Below are positions 13,201-25,830 of a stretch of DNA of 64,000 nt, piece after piece. The DNA lies in assembly GCA_973895155.1 (NCBI GenBank), contig OZ316891.1, positions 27,714,001-27,778,000 of the forward strand, in the 5' to 3' direction. The notes beneath the pieces are model-generated. The model ran no database searches. It saw only the letters and a program-made list of their open reading frames with translations, and was not told the DNA's origin. Made by a program: the position numbers and the translations under genes. Position 1 is the stretch's first letter. Each line of letters begins with the position of its first letter. The stretch is from Marsupella aquatica. Lineage: Eukaryota; Marchantiophyta.

Positions 13201-16200
13201 CTCTTAGAATAATGTCAATTAATGAAAGAAACACAAACCTGAGGTAGGAAGGACATGATCTTCTCAACACAAGGTAAAACCTTTTCGCCGAGTCGTTCGA
13301 TAATAAGAGAGACCAGATTAAATATTTGAAGCTAAACAAAACAACAGCGAACACGTCCTTAGTCTTGTCTGTCAAGAATGTAAAAGGAGCTATGATCAGA
13401 CAGGGTACAGCTCGTCATCAACCCCAACAATCGAAGACTCAGAACAGGGAAATCCTTTAATAAGCAGAGATACAACAGAAGAAAGGAACTTTTTTGATCC
13501 TTGTTGTTAAGTGACGAAGAAGAGAAGAAAAATAGTAATCCATACATATTTACTAGTTTGACGGAGGCTTATGAAGAACTCGAACACTCAATTTGAGAAC
13601 ATTCTGTGGAGAAAATGTGTCCGAGCCTACAACATCATATCCTATGAGTTTACCTTGGAGTCAAACTCCTGAGCTGTGCGCATGAATTGAAACAAGAACT
13701 GTAGGCAGGTTGGAACAAACTCTACGAATTCCTCTTCATAGAAATGTACATCGTCAATCAAGTTGTGTAGTGAGCGGCAGGCTGCAAGCTGAGCAACACC
13801 AGAGGGAAAGAACCTTAGATCCCTGTTTTAATGTAACGAAGAAGAGAAGTACAATAGTAATCCATACATATTTTCAAGTTTGATAGAGTTTTCGAGGCAT
13901 GGCAAGAACTTGCAAACTCAATTTGAGAGAAAATTCGTTCCTGCGTTTGAAGACCAAACGAAATAAAAGGGCTTCCACTGGATTGGCACAAGGCACAAAG
14001 ACGACAAAGCAGGATCCGAAAGTTCACAACGAAAACAAGGGATACTTGCACGGTTTACAAACAATTCTTACCTTGACAGCGAGGTCCTCATCGCCAAGGA
14101 GGACTAGCAAGGCCATGTATATTGGTCTCCTCATTTCATCTTTGATCTGTTTCACAATACATATCAGACATCCTGTTATAGAAACTTACCACTTGTATTT
14201 TGCCACCTTTATCGCACATAATACAAGTGGTAGACATTCGGCTATCTATTCTGAGTCACAAAGGATATCTGTTGAAGTCAGGACAGTGGAAAGTCCATGC
14301 CATGAGACATCCCTTGCACCTCTATTCCGGTGAAACTACAACTCACAAGTCTCCGTAGGCTATAGCCCATAATCAGCTTTAAGGTTGCAATTGGAGACCG
14401 CTGTACCACACATTCAAACAAATATATTACTGAAAGCGAATGCAATCAATACCTTGCTCACCCACTGGCCTACCAGCCAAGCAACTCTTCTTCGCAGGAT
14501 GCGTCCGTTAGGATGTCCATTTTGAAGTTCCTGAGAAAGCGAACTTTCGTACCTGGTGATAGATGTAGCGTTGAGTCCGTCAGAAATGCTAATTGCCTTG
14601 TCAAGAATAGAAAAGTTCACTCCCTTTTCATTCCTATGGCTATGGTTAGAAGAAGATGTGCCTTGATCCACATATGAACTGTGATGCGCTTGACAGTAGA
14701 AAATGACCAATATACCCAACCGAATGATGAGAGGGCTCACCAAGATTTAAAGTCAATGTAGTCATAGAGGTCATAGTTAGCTACTCCAACGGCATTGTAG
14801 ACAGCTTCCTTCAGAAGCAATCCTTGTGTTATTTGAACATCGGCAGTGGGACCTGCTGGAGGACAGTTCTCCGCAGCTTGCTTTAGCATTTCTACCACCA
14901 GTGGGGCCAACACCTGCAAAAAATGAGCCATACAAGGACCGTCAGCCTAGTTGTGAAGACAGATTGGGTCTTCTGAGAAGTGACAAACAATTTTATTACA
15001 TGGGCCTCCAGTGACTTCCAGATACAGCTCCAACCCCCAATTTCATATCTCTCTAGTATCCCGACAACATCAAACGGACCAGCCTCCTCGCCTCGATGTT
15101 CATCAGCATAGGCAATTTCATGACTGCGACTTGAAGTGTCAAGGCTGTTTGTAGACAGTGACTCTCTTTCCTCGTTACGATCCTGACCTTAAATATTAGC
15201 AATCTTGTCGAAGATATGGCATCCTGCCTCGGAAAACTGACAACGATTATGAAAACAATGGCTAGTTGGAAGACACAGTAAAAATATCCTGCACACGTAG
15301 ATAACCTCAAGTTTAAACAGTAGAGAAACCGATCACAACTATAAAAGTTCTTGAGGACAGGGAACGACTCCTTGCCTCCCGATGCCTTTCAAAGAGAGCT
15401 AAATATAGTGATTCAGCACAGGGTCGAAGCTTCTCCCTAAATTGGACCATCTCCTGCTCATGGTGGAAGGCTTCAGGCTCCTGAGCCCACTCCTCAAGAT
15501 CGTCACTAGTAAGAACAAAATACCTGTAGGTGGAAATAAGAAAGAGGTTAGGTGCAGAGCAGAGTAAACAATCTACGATAAGAGTGAAGGGAAATCTGGG
15601 GTTACTAGGAATAATTTACTTCTCAACTGCGATTTCTTCTGGCATGCAGTCCCTAATCTCTGACTACAAGAACGAGACTAGTGTACGAGGAGTATATCTT
15701 CCAGAATTTATATTTCAGTCCGAATTGAGTTCACCTTCGAACAAGAATTTCAGATAACAAAACCAGCCGCTGTTTGTCCAACAGAGAGAGTAAAATCTCC
15801 TCCGCTTGTCCAGCTAAATTGCCTTTTGTCTCTTCCATAGATTGTGTCATCTGTCCAACGACACGTCCTGACTTGATGGATCGGTATGCCACACACTGAA
15901 TGACAGACTGAATGAACAGCATGCATTTTATGAGAAAATTCTCGAACATATTGCTATCACCACTTTGTTCGGTGACTTGGATATAACAAAAGTCCAGAAC
16001 CACTGGAAGAACACTTTTATTGCTGAAAGAATATGGATGAACGCCTTGCACTTCCACTAGGGTCTTCATCAGTCTTAAGCATGCCTTCTCCACAAACTCT
16101 CGAATAGCTGGAACCGCACCTGTGCTCCCGTGGCCCAAAGGATGTTAAGCACGGACTTCACAACTTTCAATACAAACGTCTGGCGGTCATGGATTGGCTC

Positions 16201-19200
16201 ACTAGGATAAACATCAATAAGATAAAGAGAGTTGCATGACTCTCTAGTCTACAGTTCCTCAGACAAAAATTCCAAGCAAAATGCTTCGAGATTCACTGGA
16301 TCCAAATGACTGCTATGTAGCTTGTCTACTAAGTCACCGAAAAGGAGAGGATTGAGTCTTGACCACTCACGATATTGCAACAGTGACTGAACCGCCTGAA
16401 GAAAAGCCGGGGAAACATCCTTCACAGGTGCAACCTCCTGGATACAGTAATCACAAGAACGTCGATTGACTCAGGAGATAGTGACAAAAACCAACTGTAA
16501 TACAGATCTAAGAAAGAGGGAAGACTTATCAAGCACAATTGCTAAAAAGAAAGACTCAGGACGGAGTATGGAAACAGTGTGCCTACTTGAACTGACTTGG
16601 CATCACTTTGAAAGCCAAACAGGAGCATTCGCCTTAATACTTTAGAGCAAAGCAGCCATCTGTCACATGTTATCGACAATGCTTTGCCCTGTTCGGGTGG
16701 AAGCCCCATTTCAGGATTTGCAAGAAATGCTGAAAACCCTTGGAGGATGATCTGCATGTCTGCGTACCAATGGCGCCAGGTGTAGTCGAAAAGCTGAGAT
16801 GTGATCTGCCAGAAATGACACAATAGAAGTCATGTCTGATCAGTACTCGAATTCAACTTTTAAGGTAGGTCGTTAGGACAGTCGCATCTTCCTGACGTGG
16901 AAAGAACTGGAGTGATTTAAAATCTTGTAAATAATGTACAGTGCATCCCCATCAACTCGACGCACCTGCACCGAGACACCAGAGAATATTTCAACAGCAT
17001 TGAGTGCTAAGTTGCTAAGTTGCTACTAAGATCTCCGATATCTTTTTCTAAAATGCTACAAAGATCTTGAGTTGATGGCAAATACAGAAGGTCCCCGTGG
17101 TCATAGACAGTCTGAGTAAACGTCTGGGAAAACAAACGTCTGGACACTTGACGTCTTCAAAGTACCTCTGCGAAATTCCTCTGGTCTGCTGCCAGACGTT
17201 TTGTTGACAACTCCTTTAGAGTTTGATTTAAGACCAAGTATACTCGTTGTGTCAAAAGGACATCTGGAGACTGCAGCTTCTGTAGCAGCGCAGGGAACAG
17301 CTCAGGCCTGATCATTCCATTTCCAACGGAAAAAACCGTAATTTGAGTATACCAAGGCATCGTTGAACACATTCCAAAACTGTAGTCATGATCGCTAGTG
17401 GAAAAACATGAGAAAGGGTCAAGGAGATAACAGGCTAGCAATCACTGACGTCTCTCCATTTTTATCCACTGCAGCATGTGCCCTCAGAAGGATGCTCAGA
17501 GTTCAAGCTGCTGAAGCTAGTCTGAAACCCTAACCGCAAGAATTTGTCCCAAAGTATAATTGGAGGCCAAAACAAAACACAGCGCAGAGGCCTTGAGGCA
17601 AACAGTCAACGGTGTGCATGTTTATTACAGCATATTTGCTTTCTCTGAAAGCCCTTGTCCTATTCAAATACTATTTGTTGCGTTACAGTAGGAAAACGTC
17701 TTTATTAGCACAAGCCATGAGCCACTGTTCTCTGACGGGAAAATCGACGCATGCACAGTTATATAATGCAGAACCAGAACCAAAGCACTTAAGAAGTTGC
17801 AAAGATGATGGCATACCACTCTCTAGGATAGTCAAAACGAGCAATTTTTGCTATCAGCAGCGCAAGTTGGACAGCAACCTGCATTGCAACGACCATACAT
17901 CGTTAACTCTACATCGGTTAACAAGCCTCCTTCACAGTAAAAGCCAATTACACACAGTGAACACTCCAAGTCCACCAAATAAGCATGAACAGCAATGATA
18001 GATAGGAAGCTAATCAGGCTAATGTCTTGCTCAGTAACTAGTAAACTATTTAGCAAACATTTGATCTGAAAGAAAGTTGACTTAGTACAGCCATGGCGAG
18101 AAACCACTGTTGAAGTCAACCCTACTACACACGGTGATCTACAAAATATGTAAAGAGCGAGGCTCCAGGCCAAAGCAATATACTCGGTGATCACATCAGG
18201 CTGTACAAAGAAGACTTCGATGAACAAAAGGCAGAGGTTGAAAAACCAACCTTGTTATCTTCCTCCCTAATAAGCTCCAGCAGGGTACTTCGTAGGTAGG
18301 GTTTCTCTGCATCACTAATACCCCTGAAGACAGGCACAATCCAATCTCAGAAATCATACATCAAAGGCAAGAGTACTAGAGTTCACTGCAATGATACTCA
18401 GTGAGGAGGGTAAAGTACTGCATCATCGTGAATGCTTCTCTTGGCACTCTCTCCGCAAACAGCAAACAAAACGACAGTATGCCTCCGATGCTTCATTCTT
18501 AACCTAAACGTTCCAGTCTCGTTGCTTCTAAACAAAGAGATTGAAAGCAAACTTCTTGAGTTGCCCCGTGCAAGGATCAGGGTTAAAACTTCATATCACA
18601 AAATAATGTGATTAAATGCTTCAGAGCGGCAGACAACTTTTTCAGCATTCATTGAATCAGAGGCAGGAGATATGAGTTGAAGACAAAAGGCAAGGCACAC
18701 TGGGCAGGGTAAACAAACTGAACGCATGAAACACTTCTTGGAGAACGTTATGGAAACGGCAACTCATGTTAGGTTAAAAGTCGAGATCAGTTTCAAGAGA
18801 GAAAACAAAGGCCAAGGGTATGCAGCTCAAAAGAATGCAAGATTTGAGAAACAAACGTTAGATCGCAGAATGAAAATTGCAGATTGGAATACTAGCCACC
18901 GTCAGGGCATCTCATGAATGAAGTCTAATATAAGAGGCCACTCACGATGTATCACGCCGAATCCGCCAGTAGCGATTGATGCTGTTTTTGAAGTAGACTG
19001 AGGCCAGCCACCGTGCATCACTCTGCTTCTCCAAATCTCTGGAGGCAATAATTCCCTGCGTTCATCCTTTGAAATAAATTAGTCATCTACGCAGGTGTTA
19101 CCCTCAAAACTGTTTACGAAGGAGAGAATGCCAGCAGCCAGCTATGGTGGCGACAGACGAGCGATCCCCTTCCTGTATCCGGAGCGGTCATCGAATCCAA

Positions 19201-19376
19201 AATCTTTGTAACACACAGGGTGGAGCGGAATTTACCAAGAGGCAAGAGCAAAACCCCGGGCGATTTTCGCAGGCTGCTAGGGTGGCTTCCGCAGGCTTCT
19301 GAATGCTCTGATCCTGGTTGAGTGCATTTTGCAGTAGAGAGAAGACAGTCGGTAAATCTGCTGTCGTCAGAGCCAT
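10266..19376 (-). CDS. KA120: Importin-beta-like nuclear transport receptor KA120 (importin-11 family), 23 exons
   Basis: Karyopherin that carries cargo through nuclear pores in a Ran-dependent way (family knowledge). Exons in transcript order: 19376-19236, 19055-18946, 18323-18251, 17878-17817, 17307-17166, 16805-16587, 16437-16371, 16119-15735, 15523-15376, 14913-14741, 14552-14453, 14146-14072, 13788-13654, 13331-13239, 13039-12857, 12628-12524, 12306-12148, 12004-11960, 11718-11506, 11308-11199, 10924-10868, 10767-10689, 10427-10266. Lengths and phases close perfectly to 3036 nt, 1011 residues, the size expected for plant KA120. The start MALTTADLP and the importin-beta N-terminal signature KPAEATLAACENRPGFCSCL (residues 27-46) are diagnostic. 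Conserved blocks include TLKELSTKRLAADQRNFAE, VYFKNSIN and the C-terminal LQTCAALHGDAAFNAA. The ATG at 19376 begins the family N-terminus. Intron 9 uses a GC donor. The splices of exons 7/8 and 21/22 are the least certain; the other joins rest on homology recalled from the plant family. Confidence 0.95.
14914..15375 (-). other. KA120: GC-AG intron (intron 9 of KA120)
   Basis: Exon 9 ends ...CATCGGGAG and the intron begins gcaagg, giving AG|GCAAG, the strong consensus typical of GC donors. The acceptor is ttgcag|GTGTTGGCC at 14913. Both sides keep phase 0 and reproduce the family sequence across the join (RHRE then VLAPLVVEML). No GT donor near the exon end keeps the frame. Confidence 0.8.
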
Positions 19377-20854
19377 TCTTCTTTGCAGCTTTCCTGGATT
19401 CCAGGAAAGCTCAGGACGCTCGATATGGTATGGTGAATCTCACAATTAGATCCAGCGGATCGCAGGTGTATGTAGGAAAAAGACGGGGTTATCCAACTGG
19501 GACGACGAGGTATCGGACCATGTGAACCTAAAGCTGCCTGGCTGAATTTCTACCCTCAACGCTTTGAACCTTTGAGAACAATGCATGGAAAGGTTAAATT
19601 AATCTTGCCGCATTTGATCTTCCTTGTCCCTGGGAAGTAGGGAGGGAGGGAGAGCCGACCCCGCCTTGATGGAACAAAGGCTCAAACGCCAGCCGGCAGT
19701 CAAGTAACGACCATAAGCAAGCTTTAGGTCAAATGATTCTGAGGCTCCTCCCTTGTGGTACCTTCCGCACCTTTTGCTTCGGATCAAGGAACCACCACAG
19801 CTCTGTCTGTCATAAATGTACAATGCTGGGCTGGCTGTGGCAGGAATACGCCCAGTTCTTCACATTCGTAGATCGTACAAACCTTTCAGCAACAATCTGC
19901 TGTCAATAAATTCAAATCCCGAAGAATTGGCCGCCCAAATCCTCCTCCTCCCTTTTCCTCTTCCTTATTCCCAGACCTACCGTAGTCTTAAACCCATTCT
20001 CCCCTACCAAGCGGCCAAGAATCCACCGAAAAATAACTGAAGGCTCCGACAACTGGCTAGACCATCAATCTTTCTGGCTGTCACACACCGCCCCAGGCAG
20101 GCTCCAACGCAGCACGAGCACCTGATTGGTGACTCCTCCGCAGGATTGGAGAGAACACAGGGTGCAATATCAACCCAGAAGACAATAGGAGCAGCGATTC
20201 AGACCAGCAGCATCATTCTGAAGAGAGGAAAGAGGCCCTCAGAAGAAGCCTGTTGCAGTAACTGAGCACGGCAGCAGGAATCGTCGGGATTCAATTGGAC
20301 AACATGACTTCAGAGCAAAACCACAGACAATTCTGAAGAGAGGGAAGCCACGCAGAGCAAAACAACGCACAGCAGAGCAGAGGAGAGGAGAAGAGAGGGA
20401 ACCTTGGTCGGGAAGGAAAAGGAATGGGGGCTCCCCAATTTGTGCGTCGACGAGAAGGAGAAAGAGGAACTCACTGAGGACGGGAAGGCGAGTTTGCGAT
20501 CAGTGGGAGGAAGAAGGCAAGGAACAATGGGAAAGTAGAGAAGGAAATCTCTGGTGCTCTGAGATCGACGAGGGAAGGGAAAAGGAAGGTGAAGCAAGGG
20601 AGGATCGAGGTCTAATGGAGGATTGAAGTGAATTCAGTGCTCCGTGTTGAGGAGAGGAAAGAATCGACAGCGGAGAAGAGAACAGAAGAGAAGAGAAGCG
20701 GAGGGGTCAGGAAGATTTATGACGGAAAAGGGAGGAGAAGAAGATCGTGAAAGAAATCAAATCTCTTTACTCGTCAGCGTTTTGAAGAACTATAAAATGA
20801 ATTGGATTTCTATTTTGGGCTTTTTTGCTAGGATAGGCCATGTAAAAAACTTTT
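19377..20854 (-). promoter_or_regulatory. KA120: KA120 upstream region with a pyrimidine-rich leader
   Basis: This stretch precedes the KA120 start codon. On the transcribed (minus) strand, 20330-20720 is strongly C/T-rich (seen as GA-rich runs such as gaggagaggagaagagaggg on the plus strand). That is typical of plant Y-patch promoters and leaders, so transcription probably starts near 20.4-20.7 kb. An intron in the 5' untranslated region is possible but not proven. No TATA box is obvious. Short open frames on both strands here are low-complexity and look non-coding. Confidence 0.5.
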
Positions 20855-21350
20855 AAGCTTCCATTAAACCACACTCATATAAAAGCCCCATTCCCTGCCT
20901 GGATTGCTCATTCCTGGCTTTCTAAAGTATTTCTAAGCTTCCATTAAACCACACCTGCTTATATTAAAGCCCCATTCCTTGCCTGGCTATTGCTCAACTC
21001 CTGGCTTCCTAAAGTATTTATAAGCTTCCATTACATCACACCACTTATATTAAAGCCCCATTCCTTGCCTCTCTATTGCTCAACTCCTGGCTTTCTAAAT
21101 TATAAGCTTCCATTCAATCACACTTGCTTATATTATAGCCACATTCCTTGCCTGTCTATTGCTCATTAATTCTTGGCTTTCTAAAGTACTTCTAAGCTTC
21201 CACTAAACCACACCTGCCCATATTAAAGCCCCATCCCTTGCCTGGCTATTGCTCAACTCCTGGCTTTCTAAAGTATTTCTAAGCTTCCATTAAACCACAC
21301 CTGCCCATACAAAAGCCCCATTCATTGCCTCGCTATTGCTCATTGCTGTC
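20855..21350. repeat. Minisatellite, six units of about 80-92 bp
   Basis: Six imperfect head-to-tail units each begin aagcttcca(t/c)taaaccacac, continue with aaagccccattccttgcct, then tattgctcaactcctgg, and end ctttctaaagtatttct. Units differ by substitutions and small indels. The array abuts the upstream edge of the KA120 promoter region. Confidence 0.9.
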
Positions 21351-24300
21351 CTGTGGTGCGAACTGACCATAAACTGACTTGCGCACTGTATAGTGAGAGC
21401 TACAAGTAGTTGTGGTCCAAACCACAACTGCCCATGTATAAGGGGAAGTGTCCAAAAACTTCTCTATTATTCCACATTCCACTCATTTCTTTCCTCTAAG
21501 GTGCCAGTCTGCTTCACAATTTTGGGAAAAATTTACTGTTAATAGTGAAATTTGAATCCCTGTAGCTCTTGAATGGGCAACTATGGGTTAAGAAACATGT
21601 GCATTGAAACCAAGATGACATGGATTTAGTGAAAACAAACATTTCCTTTCATATAGAGAGGAATATCTGATCCCATTAGAGTCCATATGTTTGGATGGAG
21701 ATCCCGTCTGAGCTTATGACTCATGGTTTGAAGCTAGGTTTGAAGGCAAGCCCAGAGCAAAGGCTTACATGGTGGTTTATTAAGGTAACCCCCAAACTAG
21801 TTCTTATTTCTATCATGCTCATCAGATGATTTTCACAAAATATGGGTATTCTAATTAGACTAAGGTCACACTTGGTATCTGGAAAAATACACCAAGCTAA
21901 CGCCATGAACTTGTGAAAAGCAACCAATAATTTATTTTTACAAGTAATCCTTGGTACAGAGTTCAGGCTATTGTGTCTTTCCGTTGCCTTCAAAACAAAT
22001 TGATTGAACATTGATGTGTCCAGCCCTGGGACTAGTACCCTATTTGAGATTTAACTAAGAACATCATCTAAGAACATTAGCCTACACTTCAGAGGTTTGT
22101 TGCTTGTAATTCAACTACAGCAAATAATTGAGAAATTTTGCTCATATATAAACGTTCCATGATTCTGCCACCAACTATGGTGCGAGTGTCATTGCTTTCA
22201 CTGTTATTTGCAAGGAAGGTCGAGTCATCATTGTCCTCAATATTTTACACCACTTTACTTGCCTGGTCACTGTTGTAATCATTGTCCAGGCTACTGTGTT
22301 TATGTGTGTTGACGCTGCATCTTGAATAATCTCCTGGCCTCTTCAGTTGCCTCCTGTTGGGGACAATTTCTCACTTGGTCATAACACATTTGACGCTTCT
22401 TTGTACTCAAAGTATTATGCATTTACTCTTAGGTCTAGAATAACTATGTAACCGCAGTCAGTTTATTCATAGTGTCATGTGTTTGGCTAAGGTTATGTGT
22501 GCTATGATTATATTCACTAACATGACTTAGTTAGTGAGTGGAACTTAGGCTCCTTGTTACAAAATCAATTGAGAGATGGTGGGACCTTAGTATGTGGAGA
22601 GTTGGTATGATCAACTGGCATAATTAGAGTTCACTAAAACTTCTTGTGCTTTCCCGTGGATGTAGCTCATCCTCATTGTCCACATCATGTGAACCGGCAG
22701 CATTGGAGACCCTCACATTGACCTGATCATCTTACATTTTCTGTTTGCCCTTCAAAGCAGGAGGACACATCCTACGTGTCATTGATTTGCAGAATGGCGT
22801 TGTTGGCGTTGCAGCTTTGCTCCTGGTTTTGGTCTACATCTGTCGGAACTGGCTCATTCTAGCCCCTTGGAAGCTTGAAATAAATAGTGAAAGAGCAATG
22901 TAGAATTCATGAAGATCAGTGGCAGCTTGAATTGTAGGGCAAACACTAAAAGCTTATGTACTGACAACATTGGGGATAAGTTTGCCTTTGCAAGTCCTCT
23001 TGTAGCTTGGTGGCCTTGAAATCGTAGTGTGTGTTAAATTTAGACTACCTGCATAGTCATCTCCACATCCATAAATGCAAGAATAGCAAATAGTCCCCAA
23101 GGTCACGCATTCCAGCTAATAACAAGGCTTTCCTGAAGTCCTCCAATGCCCGACACCACAGTATTTTGGCTGCTGTACAAGCCCTTTTCTCCAATTTTCT
23201 CCAAATCATCCAAATTTGGGAGGACACATTCAAAGGTACCTCTTGCCATTGTGGTTTGAAGGCTTGGTTGTTGCTATCAACTAGCTAACATGTCTAATGG
23301 CCCCGTCTGTCACACACAAGCTCAAACATATAAGCATTGTTTACCCAAAAATTCTAAACTCCAAAGAAAAGGGCACATGAAATAACAAAAGCACTTGCCT
23401 TGGACTGAAGAAAATGCCCTCAAATAGTATTTGGGGTCTGTTATTTTGCCAATGTTGTTAGCAACAGGCTTGCTCTTTTCTTCAATCATGTGGGGTTGAG
23501 CATCATACTTTGTTGGAGTGACAGCGTAACGCAATGACTCAAAAAGTTTTCTCATTTCTTTGTCATGGCGTTTGTGCACATTCTCTCCAAGATGTCAATT
23601 CAAGTGCAATATGTTGAATGCCAATGTTGGTGAAAATCTTTGGCAATACTTGAGCCTAAATTTTCTCCCTATCTGAAATGGATAAACTGTCCTACTTGCT
23701 CAAGTCTGGAATTGCATCTTATGACAATTAAAAGAATATAGCCAATTCTCTTTGTTGTCTGATGACATCTAGTGTGCTGGCTGGCAACATTTCAGGATAT
23801 GTCCATCAAAGGCATCCAGGGGCTTGGAGTGACCATAAGATTCCTTGGAAGCAAACCGGTATATGAGCAGCATAATTATCCAATTGACCTTCAGGAGCCC
23901 TACTTTGCTAGTGGCCCTGGATCACGCTTGAGGATACGGTGGCAATGCACAAGTATAAATTTAAAAGAGTGTGCCCGGTCTTCATTGAGGTGCTTCAAAC
24001 ATCTGTGTTTTGCAGTTAAGATTTGTGAAGATGGACTAGTGCTGGGGCAGTATCTCTCAAGGACAAAGCTCTGGTCTGGCTGTTCTGCACAATGATGACC
24101 AAGATACTATCCTCAACCTTTCAATTTTCCCTCTTCTGGCCTCGACTTCTGGCCCACAACATGCATTTCATGAAAATCACGGAGGTTCACTGTAAATGCA
24201 TGTCCTCCTATATAACAAACTTGTTTTTGTAGGTCCTATGCAACTTGGCAAGTCTATCCAGGCAAAACATTTGAGATGGGGATCCCCACTGCGGTTATAG

Positions 24301-24780
24301 CTTTCATAAATCAAGAACCGTTCCAAGGTGATGTTAAATTAACAGCCATACTCCATGCCAAGAAATGAAGGAGGGCAATTGAGACAGCATGTTACTCCAA
24401 GGGACAATCTCCCCTGCCCCCAATGTGAGAGAAATGGTTTTTTTTCTAGAGACAAATTGGGCTAAACATTAAATATATAGGATAACCCTTGGCTTTGAGA
24501 AGGCTGTGGGCTATAATCCCCACGAGCGGATAGCCTGAGGGAGCTTAGATTCCAAGTGTCTTTCCTATTTTTGCCTAGAATAATCTGTCCACATCTCACA
24601 ATCCCAGAGCTAGCATAGGTTAGGCAACACATTGCCTAAGTTTCACAACCTTCACTCTGAGTGTAATATTCTTGACAGCATTTTTGTCAGTGTTTTACCA
24701 AAATACTTTAATGCACCCAAGTTCCATAGCCCCCTAGCAAGGCTAGCCAACAAGTAAGTCTCATACTCCTGGACCTGAGC
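21351..24780. other. Gene-free region, unrecognised frames only
   Basis: Average composition with no spliced gene that I can assemble. Short frames at 23322-23579 (minus) and 23772-24095 (plus) have mixed, protein-like composition but no recognisable motif, so they may be decayed gene or transposon pieces. Confidence 0.4.
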
Positions 24781-24800
24781 TAGGCAGGGGGTTATAAACG

Positions 24801-24960
24801 CCAACTAAGGGTGAATTTTCAAGTGTTCAGGGCCTGTTGCTTCTCTTTATCTACTCTAATGTCAAGTCTGGATATTAACCTCCAACTAAGGGTGGATTTT
24901 CAAGTGGTAGGGGGGCTTGTTGCTTATCTTCATACCATCTAGGATTAAATCTGGACTACA
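24801..24960. repeat. Two units of about 81 bp
   Basis: Both contain ccaactaagggtg-attttc, aagtg-t-agggc-tgttgctt and a tctggat-like end; copies start at 24801 and 24882. Confidence 0.75.
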
Positions 24961-24987
24961 TGATGAATGTAAATGGCTCAGGGAAAT

Positions 24988-25241
24988 GCTGTCCTGATGT
25001 TGATTTTGTCTAGAATTTTAGACCCCCTCTAGATGTGGTCCAAACATTACTAAACTTTGGCTCTACTCATTCAGGAGATTTGTATTTGTTGAACCTCATT
25101 CAAGAGATTGTGTTGCTGTCCTGATGTTGATTTTGTCTAGAATTTTAGACCCCCTCTAGATGTGGTCCAACTATTACCAAACTTTGGCTCTACTCATTCA
25201 GGAGATTTGGATTTATTGAACCTCATTCAAGAGATTGTGTT
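24988..25241. repeat. 127 bp tandem duplication
   Basis: Two nearly identical copies start gctgtcctgatgttgatttt at 24988 and 25115. Only a few substitutions separate them, so the duplication is recent compared with neighbouring arrays. Confidence 0.92.
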
Positions 25242-25372
25242 GTGGTCCAAAAATGACCCGAAGTTTAGCACTTCATGAACGTCATTGCCAAATTTTCGCA
25301 CCTGCATGGAAGAGATTTGCTTTTATAAGAATTCATTTCAAATGTGTTTGGCCTCCTTGTAGTGTATAAAGT

Positions 25373-25830
25373 GCCCCCACATCTACAGCTTGTAAAGCTA
25401 CCCCAAACTACAAACAAAAGGTTTCTGGATTTGGAGCTGATCATTTGGAATGGCCTTGGAGCTAACCATTTGGAGACATGCTCCGTAGAGGGTAGTTACT
25501 GCCCCCACATCTAAATTTTGTAAAGTCATCCTAAACTACAAAGAAAGACAAAATGCACTAGAGGTTTCTGGACTTGTAGGAGGCCATTTAGAAAAATGCT
25601 CCGTATAGTGTATTTGCCGCCCCCACATCTAAAATTTGTGAAGGCCCCCTAAACTACAAAGGAAAGTAAACTGCACTAGAGGTTCCTGGACTGGTAGCGG
25701 GCCATTTGGAAAAGTGCTCCGTAGAGTGTATTTACTGCCCCCACGTCTACACCTTGTAAAGCCACCTTAAGGTACCAAGAAATAAACGCACTAGAGGTTT
25801 ATAGACTTGTAGCAGGCCTTTTGGAAAAAT
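25373..25830. repeat. About 118-128 bp tandem repeat, four units
   Basis: Units begin gcccccac at 25373, 25501, 25619 and 25737. Shared parts are aaactacaaa, gcactagaggtt, ggccattt and ggaaaaatgctccgta. Confidence 0.88.

Noticed and set aside
13899-14333. A 144-codon plus-strand frame within KA120
   Set aside because: It overlaps KA120 exon 12 and its introns on the opposite strand and has no recognisable domain.
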